From NCBI GenBank assembly GCA_944548615.1, contig OX155952.1, positions 3,733,522 through 3,797,521 of the forward strand: DNA of 64,000 nt, in the 5' to 3' direction. The notes under the pieces are model-generated. The model ran no database searches. It had not been told where the DNA came from and saw nothing but the letters and a program-made list of their open reading frames with translations. Below are positions 1-10,981 of the stretch, piece after piece. How positions within the stretch are numbered: the stretch's first letter is position 1; each line of letters opens with the position of its first letter. A program made the translations under genes and the position numbers. This DNA comes from Micropterix aruncella (lineage: Eukaryota > Arthropoda > Insecta > Lepidoptera > Micropterigidae).

Positions 1-1965
1 TCTTCCAAATTAAATAATAGTCTGACTAGAGGTTTACCTCGTAGAACTATCAACGACTATTCATACCAATCGATGTTAAATGCCTCATTTTTAGTTAACG
101 TGCAAATATGTAGAAATCACGCATTTACGTTACAACTACTTAACATTCTAATAATTTCAACAAACCCACAAAACTCGAATATTTATAACCCCAAAAAATA
201 TACAACAATGACAATATCGGTTGCTAGCTTCGGCCCAAATAATTAAATAACGCCAGCTTCGGCAAAATAAACTTACATATTTTTAGTACATCTTTGCCGA
301 CAATGACTCTCGGCTATACTTCCCGTATTTACAGCTGCATTCACATTATGCACTTATAACTAATGTCAATTTCTTCGATGCGTGTCGCTTTTCTAGAAAT
401 CTGCCATCACCAAGAAGAATGTCTCTTTAGAAACCCCAGCCGCTTACTATCGTACTGCAATTTTCAAGCCGTTACTGCATTCTCATCAATGTTTTTCCCT
501 TATTTCGACGCTAATTTATACACCTCCGAAGGACGTTCGCAATGTTGTGATCTCAATCTGACGTTTCAGTTTGATTCGTTCGCCATCTTGGATATAATTT
601 TCGTATTGCCCCCGACGAAATCTCGTACTTCTATTTTATATGAAATGTTGGATTTTTTTACATGCCAACCCGCGTAGCTCTCTCGATTCACATTTTTAGC
701 ACTGGATTTCTATTATTTGTTCGTTTTTTAGTGTCCTTGTAAAAAGCGCATCAATGGCGATTGCGATAAAGCGTTTCTGTGATGTACGATCTGCACAATC
801 TGTACGAATTTAAATGAACTGGGCACTAAAATGCTTCACAGCATCTCAGTGCCCTTATTTTAAACTGTTTATTCTTACATCTGAGCACCAAAATATACTT
901 TTCTTTCCCAAACTTTCGCAGCTTTAGAGCGTGCAACTAAAATTTCTTAATGGATGCCGGAAGCAACACGTCCATCCCTTTTATAACACCCTTATCGATG
1001 TGACCTTTTTTTGATAATTTAACCCACAACTATTGACTAATCAATCATAAAGCGATCTGATTTATCTATTTTTTCGTTAAATAACGCTCTGCCACATTGG
1101 TAACAAACGAATTTCTTAACGATAATTCGTGCTTCTAATTCTATATATGATTTTAAGTATTTATTTTACGTATTATGAGAAATTGATGTTTCATATTCGG
1201 CGGGAAATCATCATATTTTGACTTAACCTTGCCGCCTTTCTTGCGCGTCGTTTCCGCTTTCACATTTGAAAGCGAAATAATATAACTATTTTATTTCAAT
1301 TTTATTTATTGATAGTATTTTTATCTAGTAATTCCTCTATTTTAATTACGTGTTTCTAAATTTCCTCATTTTAACTATTAAATTTTATTTTGACCGGCAA
1401 TTATTTGGTGAAAAATTCTTTGGACATCATCGATTCGGCTTTCTTCCATCGATGTCGATTATGTTTTCCAATTTCTCTTAATAATAAATTAAATGTTCTT
1501 CAAATGACTTTATCAATATTGCTATTAATTCTCCCATAATTCCTACTATTTAATGAACCCCTTTTTATATTTCTTTGAAAAACCAATCGGTCGACTTTTT
1601 TTAAGACCATAAACATGCTTCTATTGTCTATTTGTCAATTATTGATATTTACGTCGATTTTTCGTAAAAATCTCAAAATATGCTAATTTCTTGCCAAATA
1701 TTCCTGATTGTCTATATTTAAAACCCCTAATAATGTCCTTAACTCTCAAAAACTACTCAAACCCTTTTATTTATGTGACTCTGGCACTGCGCTCTATAGT
1801 TTAGCAACGGCCCTTCTTTCATCTGTCAGTTTTTAGTTCCTAATTAAATCGCTAGATGTCACTATGATCTTTTTCAAGTACAATTTAATTTTAAAATTTG
1901 ATTAATCTATTTTCGGTTAGCTTAGAGCTGCTAAGCGATCATGTGATGATTTTCAGATCATTACA
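1..1965 (-). repeat. 3' LTR of the gypsy-like element (truncated by window edge)
   Basis: Matches 8095-10059. Read on the minus strand it begins TGTAATGATC at 1965, directly after the G-rich tract. The last ~550-590 bp of the LTR lie left of position 1. It contains a stem-loop at 821-854 (GGGCACT pairing with AGTGCCC, with an inner ATGCT/AGCAT pair). The 104-codon plus-strand ORF at 363-677 is repeated in the other LTR only because the LTRs are copies, and it resembles no protein I recognise. Confidence 0.88.
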
Positions 1966-1985
1966 ATACCCCCTCCCAAAATCTC
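1966..1985 (-). promoter_or_regulatory. Polypurine tract of the gypsy-like element
   Basis: On the minus strand the bases just before the LTR start read TTTTGGGAGGGGGTAT and then TGTAATG. A purine-rich run touching the 3' LTR is where plus-strand DNA synthesis is primed in LTR elements. Its position fixes both the element's orientation and this LTR boundary. Confidence 0.75.
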
Positions 1986-2100
1986 TGCTTGCCCTCAAGC
2001 AATCATATCACATATCTTTCGTGTTATCTGTTTAATCTCCAATCGCTTACTCATGATATTTTGCAATGTAATTTTAATGTTAGTAATTTATATAATAAAC

Positions 2101-2362
2101 TATGTAACTCCTACAATATGTTTGTACTATAATGTCAATGATAATAGTTTACGTTTAATTCACGTACTTTTACGATATGTCTTGTACTATAATGTTATGA
2201 TAATATTTTACTTTTAATTCACGTACCCTTACGATATGTTTTGTGCTATACGTTAATTATAATATTTTACGTTTAATTCACGTACCTTTACTATATATTT
2301 TGTACTATAATGTTATGATAATATTTTAATTTAATTCTCGTACCCTTACGATATGTTTTGTG
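2101..2362. repeat. ~60-bp tandem repeat, about 4.5 copies
   Basis: Each unit carries a variant of CACGTACCCTTACGATATGT followed by TTGTACTATAATGTTATGA and a TTTTAATT tail. Units recur about every 60 bp with point differences. The array lies in the pol-less part of the gypsy-like element. Confidence 0.8.
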
Positions 2363-2540
2363 GCTTGCCTTCCCTCTTCAAGTCTATAATTTCTATCTTG
2401 TTTCCATATAATACCAATCTCCTAACCCAGATCTTTTAATGATAATACTTTTAATATAATTTCTAACTTTCTCCTCTATATCTCACCTCAATAATATGAT
2501 ACCTATAATAACAATAATGACGAAGATTCCAACTCTCCTG

Positions 2541-3000
2541 TTACAGATTTTTAATATTTATTTAATATATTCCATCTCTCCTCCTCTCTTTCGCTTCAAC
2601 ATGCGTCCGCTCAATTAGGATATAAACCCGAGTCCTCGACCATGTCTCCACCTACTTATTCTTTTCTATCGACCAATCTATAAATAATCTCAATACATTA
2701 ATATAATAGTTATAATATTTCTCTCCGTTGCAACATTTAATATTTATATAATATATTCCAGCTCCTCCTTCTCTTTTTCGCTTCAACATGCGTCCGCTCA
2801 ATTAGGATAAACCCGAGTCCTCGACCATGTCTCCACCTACTTATTCTGTTCCATCGACCATCTATAAATAATCTCAATACGTCAATATAATAATTATAAT
2901 ATTTCTCTCCGTTGCAAAATTTAAATTGATTCCGTCTATTTATTCTCCGTTCACCCACTCCGCTCAATTAGGATTTCTCCCGAGTCCTCGATGGTGAACA
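2541..3000. repeat. ~185-bp tandem repeat, 2.4 copies
   Basis: The string CGCTTCAACATGCGTCCGCT occurs near 2592 and 2780. CGCTCAATTAGGA recurs near 2609, 2794 and 2961, each time followed soon by CCCGAGTCCTCGA. Two copies are full and the third is shortened. Confidence 0.8.
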
Positions 3001-5249
3001 TTTTAACTGTCTAACTCTTCAAAAAAATAGTTTGAATATGCCTAAGTCAGAACAATGCACTTGAACAGGCTCTGGTCGTCCCTTAATGTTCTAGATTCTT
3101 TTAAAATCGTGACATTGTCCCAACCAGTCGCATAGTAAGTTTTTATTTAATATAGTATGCTATTTCACGCTGGGCTTGTCCTTCTGCTATTTACTTAGAC
3201 ACAATCTCAAGTTAGATAACCTGACGATTGTTAATAGGTTCTTCACTAGTCTATTGTTTGTGATTTTAACGTACACTGTAAATGGTTTCTAACTCTCATT
3301 CGTTATTTCAGAATTTGGAAACTGAATTTATCCTTTCACCGCCTTGCATACCTCCCACGTTCACAGCGCCTTTCATTCTATCTTCATACCAAAATCAATC
3401 CCCTCCTTCATCACAACTTATGTTGGTTTACTAATTAACAAATGTATTTATCGTCCTTCTTCTCTCACCCTCCTGGATCGCTACTATTTATCTCCTTCAT
3501 AACATAAACTAAATCAATATCCGGTCTATTCTAATTTCGCAACCCCATAATAACCCCCTTTGTGCATGTAACCATAATGCCACCTTAATAATAATAATCC
3601 CATTGGGTATCTGAGCTCCTCCCTGTCGAATCTAGACCATATCCGACTCTGGGTGTCAACTCGTCCAAAAGCGTAGATCTGATCAGGATCACGCGTTGAG
3701 GTGCGACCTCAACCTTGCCGAGACCTCCATATATACTCCCTCGCAAGTTACCAAATACAAAACAAAACATGGACCCGAGCAGTGGCTCCAACTCCGAAGA
3801 CCGCCCACTTCAGATAAAAATTCCCATAAATATTATAGTCGCTCTAAAAATTAGCGCTATTTTTCGATTCTAATTTCTTCATCCCGCTCTAAAATAGCGA
3901 GACGTCGACAATACCACCATACATCCTATACTAAATAACAATATTAATATGACTCTTCATTCATCTTATAGTCGCTTTCTATATAGCACTATAACTCAAT
4001 TCCTCAATATATAATATTTTATAATAATTATAATAATGATTTTAATCAGGCCCTATATAGCCTCAATAATATAACGATCAACCAACTTTATCAATAACAA
4101 TAATCCATCGACTTCACTAATAATACTTTGGAATCTTCTCTCCAATATAATAAATCGTACCCCGATACTGCTTTGCCATTTAGTTCAACAACAAAAACTT
4201 ATTACACTAATGAGATTCCTAAACGTGTTCGCTTGTATTTCTTCGCTTTAGGTAGGAATGATTGGACAACAAGTTGTAGGTGATTAGGATAGGATTTAGG
4301 ATAAGATAGGATAGGATAGGAAAGGAATACTTGTTGCTTAAAACGAAGAGATTCAAACAACACAACGCTCTCCTCGATATAACTCTTTCCCAATTTTGCA
4401 AAACAATATCACTCCACTAGATACCCAAATGAAAAAACTGTCAGCTTATTAACAATATTTTACAACTCAACGATTTCACGAGGTGCATTCTCTCATACAT
4501 ATAAGTATCAAATGGATAATATGTTTAGTAAATGTAACTGTATGCTATATATATATATATATGCAATAATGTGTGATTCTAATGTGATAAAAATTAAAAC
4601 TATAATGCTCAACTAAATGTGTAAGCTAATATGTATTGTAATTAAAAATATTTCTGATTTATTGTATACTGCTTTTGGTGTATGGCATTAATAATTTGTT
4701 GCTATTAAGACTTTGGTAATGGAATAGAAATAAGGAATGTGATAGGATAGGTAGTGTATGATAGAATGGTAGGATAGGAATGGTGATAGGATGATGGATA
4801 GGATGATAGGATAGGATATCTAATCTATTACTAGTAAGGAACAGGAAAATGATATTATCTGTAATGTAATTTATAACTTGAAAAATGATGAAATCCAATG
4901 TTTGATATATCGTGTTAAAATAATTTATTATCTTAGTATAATAATAATACAATACATACACAAGAACACACACCCCGCTACAATCAATAACTCTGATATT
5001 CAAAATAATCTGCTGGTTATTCTCTCAATAAAATAATAATAACCGCCATGACAGCCAATATAATAATATTATAATGCTATGACAACCACAAAACATACCA
5101 TCAACAAAACCGTGAGTTTTTTTTTATACTCCCCATAATTTATTGAGCTTCTACAACTAATCACTCAACCGATAGAATCGTAAGGTTCTTTAATCACCCC
5201 TTACTAATTTTTACCATATCTTTTATGTGGCATCGCCCTATGGCTTTAC

Positions 5250-5598
5250 CTTCCGATTTTATATATAAGTAAGTATTTTAAGTATGTTTTTACTAAGTAT
5301 GTATTCCAAATGTCGGCAACGTCCTCATATTTGGTATCTATTTCCAATTCTCCTATAATATTCTGTATCGTACCATCCGCCGACATCAATTGTATATTAT
5401 TGCATTTGTTATCAAACGCACAAAGTCCTGAAATAATGTTATATATTTTCTCCCTATTATATTAACAGAAGATCCTGTATCTACTAATGCTTTTAATTTA
5501 AAATTATTTAACCTTACATAAATATAAGGTCTCTGATCCATATCATTACTATTTAGGGTATTATTAAAAATGCGAACCGACGACCCCCTCCCAGCCAT
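5250..5598 (-). pseudogene. Retroviral-type aspartic protease, frameshifted, start of lost pol
   Basis: The open part (5386-5598) reads RPYIYVRLNN, then KALVDTGSSVNIIG, which holds the DTG catalytic triad of retropepsins. It lies in the -1 frame relative to gag, 8 bases past the gag stop, fitting gag-pro expression by frameshifting. It ends early at 5386. The reading frame beside it continues with protease-like sequence (LMSADGTIQNIIGELEID) until a stop near 5250, so one small indel near 5430 broke the gene. Nothing of RT follows. The protease is very unlikely to be functional in this copy. Confidence 0.75.
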
Positions 5599-5606
5599 CG
5601 AGTTCT

Positions 5607-6806
5607 CTATTCGTTTCCCTGACTCCGTGATCCATGAGCTATTTCAGGGTCTCCAGATTCCCTATTCCGTCGGACGTCCCCTGTTTTATTATCAACGATC
5701 TCGCTATTCTTCACGCAGCCAGTACATTCCCTAATGGTAAACCCTTCTAACCTGCATCCGAAACAGATTTTACCGCGAATATTAGGACAAAACTTAAAAT
5801 GATGCCCTACTTCCTGACATTTAAGGCACTTCCTGTGACTCTGGTTTCCAGGCCCAGTCAAATCAGAATAATTCAATCTCCCCGTATTAAACGCATTCAC
5901 TGTATAGCCACGTCCGCGTCCCCTATATCCAGTGAAACCTCCCCGATTATTATTCCTATTATACACTATACTCTCCTTTGATACTGTCGCGACTGTTTTA
6001 TTTTGAAAATGTTTGAAAGGTTTTGCAGTCGTTTCCTTTTCTAAATATTGTTCGAAGTTCATGGCATATTTAACTAATTCTTCTATTGTCGTTAAGATTT
6101 GAGAGCCCAGAATAGGTTTGTACCTATCCGCAATATTAATTTTAAGAATCTCCAATAACATTGACTCCCCAATTTGCTCTTTTAAAAGGGCATTCAAACC
6201 CCGAACTTCAGTTATGAATTCCTGGATATTCTGCGACGGCTTTTGTTTCAAATTGCGTATCTGACTATCAATTTTAATTTGATAATTGATTGGTTCAAAA
6301 CGCTCTACTAATTTCGCCTTTAACTGCGACCAAGTCAAATCATTTGTCCTAATTGACCTAAACCATTTCAGGGCTGCTCCACTCAACAATTCAGTAAACG
6401 ATTGTATGAGCTCCTCACTGTTTGCACGACGCGATCGTAGTCTATCCTCACATGATTCTATAAACTCCAAGACAGAATGTTCCCCTGAAAAACGTAGACC
6501 CCATTTGTATATGTCATTGTACCCCGATTGCACAGGTTCGAAACGTGGTTTTATAGATTTCCTCTTCGCATCTCTTCCTATTTCTAATTGCGACAATTTT
6601 CTTTCTAACTCTTGAATCTTATCCGCCATTTGCTCCCTTTCCCTATCCAAAAACATTTTATTTTCCTGGTCTACATCCAGGTTCCATTGAGACACAGTGT
6701 TATAAAAATCTTCTTTCTGCCTAATTCCGAATAATGGTTCCACACGTCCCTGAGATATATCTCTCTCCAGCCTTCGTTTTTTCGATGACGAAGCTGTTTG
6801 AGACAT
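5607..6806 (-). CDS. gag: Gag polyprotein of a Ty3/gypsy-like retrotransposon
   Basis: A 399-residue intact ORF. Gag coats element RNA and forms the particle in which reverse transcription occurs. The N-terminal ~75 residues are charged, with a predicted coiled coil (EREQMADKIQELERKLSQLE). A retrotransposon gag domain covers about residues 90-250, including the signature LSGAALKWFRSIRTNDLTWS. An Arg/Gly-rich stretch (RGGFTGYRGRGRGY) precedes two zinc knuckles near residues 325-360: CLKCQEVGHHFKFC is canonical CX2CX4HX4C, while CFGCRLEGFTIREC has Phe where His is expected. The first ATG follows an AT-rich leader. An open gag beside a destroyed pol suggests either recent loss or a kept packaging role. 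The family is clear; the clade is not. Confidence 0.88.
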   Translation of the reverse strand: MSQTASSSKKRRLERDISQGRVEPLFGIRQKEDFYNTVSQWNLDVDQENKMFLDREREQMADKIQELERKLSQLEIGRDAKRKSIKPRFEPVQSGYNDIYKWGLRFSGEHSVLEFIESCEDRLRSRRANSEELIQSFTELLSGAALKWFRSIRTNDLTWSQLKAKLVERFEPINYQIKIDSQIRNLKQKPSQNIQEFITEVRGLNALLKEQIGESMLLEILKINIADRYKPILGSQILTTIEELVKYAMNFEQYLEKETTAKPFKHFQNKTVATVSKESIVYNRNNNRGGFTGYRGRGRGYTVNAFNTGRLNYSDLTGPGNQSHRKCLKCQEVGHHFKFCPNIRGKICFGCRLEGFTIRECTGCVKNSEIVDNKTGDVRRNRESGDPEIAHGSRSQGNE

Positions 6807-7481
6807 TATGATATCTATGTCTATTCTTAATTTATTTGTCGTATTTAATTTATTTTATTTTAATTTAAAATAAATTTAATTAATTTATTTTATTTTTTGT
6901 TATTTTGATTCAAAATAAATTTAATTTATTTTATTTTTATCTAAACGAATTTATTTTATTTTATTTTATTATTGATTAAACGAATTTAATTAATTTATTT
7001 TATTTTGATTCAAAACTAATTCAATTTATTTTATTTTTTAATTAAACGAATTTAATTTATTTTATTTTATCCGAAGCAAAAGGTTGACGATTGCTATCGT
7101 GCCAAAGGTTATTATCCGCGGCGTCCTAATTACAATTATTTTAATTTATTTTAATTTCAGCCTAATTTTAATAAAATTAATTACCAATCAAATTTGTTTA
7201 TTTTTATTTTAAACTATTTTTATTCCCGAGGTACTATTTTAATCACCGATTCAATTACGACGATTGCAGTCAATATGTGTACATAATGTACAATAACATT
7301 AAATTATGTAAATAGGCAGATTTCTAGAAAACAACACACATATACAATATATCAACAATTCGCAATGCTAAATATACAGTTATATCACACGATTCATGTT
7401 TCTATATTTCTTATTTATTAAATGCCCAAATTACGATCGATCGAAAATAATTTACTATTTATTTTATTTAGAATCTATCAA
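6807..7481 (-). other. AT-rich leader (5' UTR) of the gypsy-like element, with short repeats
   Basis: Between the primer binding site and gag. From 6836 to 7080 it is built of repeats of AATTTATTTTATTTT interleaved with TTAAACGAATTTAATT and GATTCAAAA units about 50 bp apart. No ORF of note. A packaging signal would be expected here but cannot be identified from sequence alone. Confidence 0.6.
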
Positions 7482-7503
7482 GGCCCCACACGTTGGGACG
7501 GCA
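7482..7503 (-). promoter_or_regulatory. Primer binding site, tRNA-Lys-like
   Basis: On the minus strand the bases after the LTR end (GTTTACA, then AA) read TGCCGTCCCAACGTGTGGGG. This resembles the complement of the tRNA-Lys(CUU) 3' end (TGGCGCCCAACGTGGGGC) with a few differences. A second, closer match (TGGCACCCAACTGG then TGGGGCC) lies 46 bp away at 7528-7548. Either could be the true site. Choosing 7482-7503 gives LTR ends TGTAA/TTACA, which are perfectly inverted. Confidence 0.55.
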
Positions 7504-7505
7504 TT

Positions 7506-10059
7506 TGTAAACTAGATTTTTTCTTTAGGCCCCACCAGTTGGGTGCCATTATAATTGGATACCATAATATTTTCGATCGATTGTTAGTAAATACTAATAT
7601 TAATACGAATGGCATGTGTTTAATACGATACACCAAAATTCGATAATTAGATTCTAGTGCTTTATTTATTTAAATGTGTTCAATGTCAATTTATATTGAA
7701 ACATGAATCGTAATGTTTACATACAACAATAAAATTACTTATAAACTAACACACTGTTAACTAGTCGATGGCGTTCCAGTGATATAATGAATTTAAATGA
7801 CCGCAGTCGCTAATGCCCGATATAAACTACGACCTGGTTACCATTCAGTCCACTGAATGTCCATATGGTTTTCGTTCTATTATTTCTATTAATACTATTC
7901 CCTCCCCGTTATCTTTGAAACCCCATCGATCAGTCAAAACAAAAAAAACCTTAATATAATCTACAATTTTCCTTATCTTTAATTTTATTCTAACATTCAG
8001 TATAATTCGAATGTTTCCTTAACTAGTTTCCAAATTCAAAGCACATTATATAATGGCTGGTGTCTGAATCAACGGAGTTAGCAAAGGCTAACTCTCTTCC
8101 AAATTAAATAATAGTCTGACTAGAGGTTTACCTCGTAGAACTATCAACGACTATTCATACCAATCGATGTTAAATGCCTCATTTTTAGTTAACGTGCAAA
8201 TATGTAGAAATCACGCATTTACGTTACAACTACTTAACATTCTAATAATTTCAACAAACCCACAAAACTCGAATATTTATAACCCCAAAAAATATACAAC
8301 AATGACAATATCGGTTGCTAGCTTCGGCCCAAATAATTAAATAACGCCAGCTTCGGCAAAATAAACTTACATATTTTTAGTACATCTTTGCCGACAATGA
8401 CTCTCGGCTATACTTCCCGTATTTACAGCTGCATTCACATTATGCACTTATAACTAATGTCAATTTCTTCGATGCGTGTCGCTTTTCTAGAAATCTGCCA
8501 TCACCAAGAAGAATGTCTCTTTAGAAACCCCAGCCGCTTACTATCGTACTGCAATTTTCAAGCCGTTACTGCATTCTCATCAATGTTTTTCCCTTATTTC
8601 GACGCTAATTTATACACCTCCGAAGGACGTTCGCAATGTTGTGATCTCAATCTGACGTTTCAGTTTGATTCGTTCGCCATCTTGGATATAATTTTCGTAT
8701 TGCCCCCGACGAAATCTCGTACTTCTATTTTATATGAAATGTTGGATTTTTTTACATGCCAACCCGCGTAGCTCTCTCGATTCACATTTTTAGCACTGGA
8801 TTTCTATTATTTGTTCGTTTTTTAGTGTCCTTGTAAAAAGCGCATCAATGGCGATTGCGATAAAGCGTTTCTGTGATGTACGATCTGCACAATCTGTACG
8901 AATTTAAATGAACTGGGCACTAAAATGCTTCACAGCATCTCAGTGCCCTTATTTTAAACTGTTTATTCTTACATCTGAGCACCAAAATATACTTTTCTTT
9001 CCCAAACTTTCGCAGCTTTAGAGCGTGCAACTAAAATTTCTTAATGGATGCCGGAAGCAACACGTCCATCCCTTTTATAACACCCTTATCGATGTGACCT
9101 TTTTTTGATAATTTAACCCACAACTATTGACTAATCAATCATAAAGCGATCTGATTTATCTATTTTTTCGTTAAATAACGCTCTGCCACATTGGTAACAA
9201 ACGAATTTCTTAACGATAATTCGTGCTTCTAATTCTATATATGATTTTAAGTATTTATTTTACGTATTATGAGAAATTGATGTTTCATATTCGGCGGGAA
9301 ATCATCATATTTTGACTTAACCTTGCCGCCTTTCTTGCGCGTCGTTTCCGCTTTCACATTTGAAAGCGAAATAATATAACTATTTTATTTCAATTTTATT
9401 TATTGATAGTATTTTTATCTAGTAATTCCTCTATTTTAATTACGTGTTTCTAAATTTCCTCATTTTAACTATTAAATTTTATTTTGACCGGCAATTATTT
9501 GGTGAAAAATTCTTTGGACATCATCGATTCGGCTTTCTTCCATCGATGTCGATTATGTTTTCCAATTTCTCTTAATAATAAATTAAATGTTCTTCAAATG
9601 ACTTTATCAATATTGCTATTAATTCTCCCATAATTCCTACTATTTAATGAACCCCTTTTTATATTTCTTTGAAAAACCAATCGGTCGACTTTTTTTAAGA
9701 CCATAAACATGCTTCTATTGTCTATTTGTCAATTATTGATATTTACGTCGATTTTTCGTAAAAATCTCAAAATATGCTAATTTCTTGCCAAATATTCCTG
9801 ATTGTCTATATTTAAAACCCCTAATAATGTCCTTAACTCTCAAAAACTACTCAAACCCTTTTATTTATGTGACTCTGGCACTGCGCTCTATAGTTTAGCA
9901 ACGGCCCTTCTTTCATCTGTCAGTTTTTAGTTCCTAATTAAATCGCTAGATGTCACTATGATCTTTTTCAAGTACAATTTAATTTTAAAATTTGATTAAT
10001 CTATTTTCGGTTAGCTTAGAGCTGCTAAGCGATCATGTGATGATTTTCAGATCATTACA
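7506..10059 (-). repeat. 5' LTR of the gypsy-like element
   Basis: About 2,554 bp, unusually long for an insect LTR. The right edge (10059) is fixed by where identity with the left LTR ends. The left edge is inferred from TGTAAAC at 7506 beside a primer-binding-site-like sequence; the alternative edge is 7549. The part from 8095 is the copy of 1-1965; 7506-8094 corresponds to sequence left of the window. The stem-loop at 821-854 recurs at 8915-8948. Confidence 0.7.
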
Positions 10060-10649
10060 AATCCAATCTGTAGCTTTCTCGATTATTGAGAAAGGTTTTG
10101 TAGTTAAATGTTTTTTGCCTTTAGAGCCATCCCGCACAAACTGTATGTCTTTGATTCATTTCATGAAAACAAGTCAATATTTTTTACAATTAAGTCCTGG
10201 CATATGCACGGATATGAAAATACCAGTATTACTGGTATACGCACGTTATGATTTATAAAATATATTTCAGGTTTTTAAAAAATATATTGATTAGATGACA
10301 GATGCGCTACAGTTGCTAACTTCTCTAACTAGAGGGCAAGTGAGCCAGCGAACTTGAACTAGCGTTGCCATATGTACAATTTAAATCTTATTTATATTAT
10401 CATTTTAGCAATTGTAAAATGTGCGAGATCTACCAACTAAATGGTACGAAATTAGTTACATACCAATTTATTTCTATAATCAATCCTGAATGTGTTGAAC
10501 CTAACCTAAGACTTTAGACTGCTGTAAGATTTCATCGAAACATTCCTGGCAATCCTGGCGTGTAATATGTGCTGAACGCCCGCTAGTAGGTAGGTATCCG
10601 TGCTGAATAAAAGTCAAATCCTCAGAGAGATATTATTATAATTGTTATT
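10060..10649. other. Flanking DNA between two retrotransposons, nothing recognised
   Basis: Unique-looking AT-rich DNA between the gypsy-like LTR and the non-LTR element. The ORF overlapping its start (9992-10258, plus) runs from LTR into flank and resembles no protein family I know. Confidence 0.5.
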
Positions 10650-10660
10650 ACTATAAAATA

Positions 10661-10981
10661 AATACCCGGCGGCTGAGCACCAACCGGGCGCGTCTCCAGG
10701 TGGCGGATAGGAGAACGCCCGAAGGGACCCCGGCTCGAGGGATGATACCCGAGGCCGGGTGCTCTTCGGGTAGTGGTGGCTAATACACTGTGTGTGGAAG
10801 GCCCCACCGCGGACCAACTCTCCAAGCCGAGGTGTAAGCTACCGTGCTAATGGCTGCATGGCGCAGGGAGTGTTGCGTCTCTTATGGTGCCTCCCGGATA
10901 CCGGGCGTCCTCCGGGTAGTATAAGCCAAGCCCCGGTCATACGCGGCTCTGTCCGGGTGATATCGCACTACCGCGGAACTC
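10661..10981 (+). promoter_or_regulatory. GC-rich 5' UTR / presumed internal promoter of the LOA-like element
   Basis: Begins AATACCCGGCGG right after the target duplication and runs to ORF1. It is rich in CCCGG and GGGT motifs, such as CCGGATACCGGGCGTCCTCC near 10887. Non-LTR elements normally carry their promoter here. Short ORFs on both strands within it are not supported as genes. Confidence 0.55.

Larger units (their letters stand above)
1986..5249 (-). other. Non-coding internal region in place of pol
   Basis: About 3.3 kb of AT-rich DNA sits between the protease remnant and the 3' LTR, where RT, RNase H and integrase should be. I found no RT box (such as YxDD), RNase H or integrase motif in the longer ORFs on either strand. 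The short ORFs here (for example 2737-2967, 3585-3791 and 4659-5003, minus) match nothing I know. The region carries several tandem repeats (2101-2362, 2541-3000) and runs of the pentamer TAGGA/TCCTA (about 4283-4325 and 4735-4820), plus a short (TA)n at about 4549-4561. A slightly GC-richer patch at 3580-3810 is unexplained. Confidence 0.6.
1..10059 (-). mobile_element. Ty3/gypsy-like LTR retrotransposon, gag-only, non-autonomous
   Basis: The element reads on the minus strand. A block from 1 to 1965 recurs at 8095-10059 with a constant offset of 8,094, so there are no net indels, and I saw no mismatch in the stretches compared. These are the two LTRs, the left one cut by the window edge. Between them lie, in minus order, a tRNA-Lys-like primer binding site (about 7482-7503), an AT-rich leader, gag (5607-6806), a frameshifted protease remnant (5250-5598) and about 3.3 kb with no recognisable pol. 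A G-rich tract abuts the 3' LTR (1966-1985). Near-identical LTRs indicate a recent insertion. RT, RNase H and integrase are absent, so movement would need a helper element. The target duplication cannot be checked because the left flank is outside the window. Confidence 0.85.

Noticed and set aside
363..677. 104-codon plus-strand ORF, also at 8457-8771
   Set aside because: Identical only because it lies in the two LTRs of a minus-strand element; no protein family signature.
3585..3791. 68-codon minus ORF in the gypsy-like element
   Set aside because: Considered as a pol remnant, but no RT, RNase H or integrase motif is visible.
9992..10258. 88-codon plus ORF across the LTR edge
   Set aside because: Runs from LTR into flank; no motif, no upstream signals.
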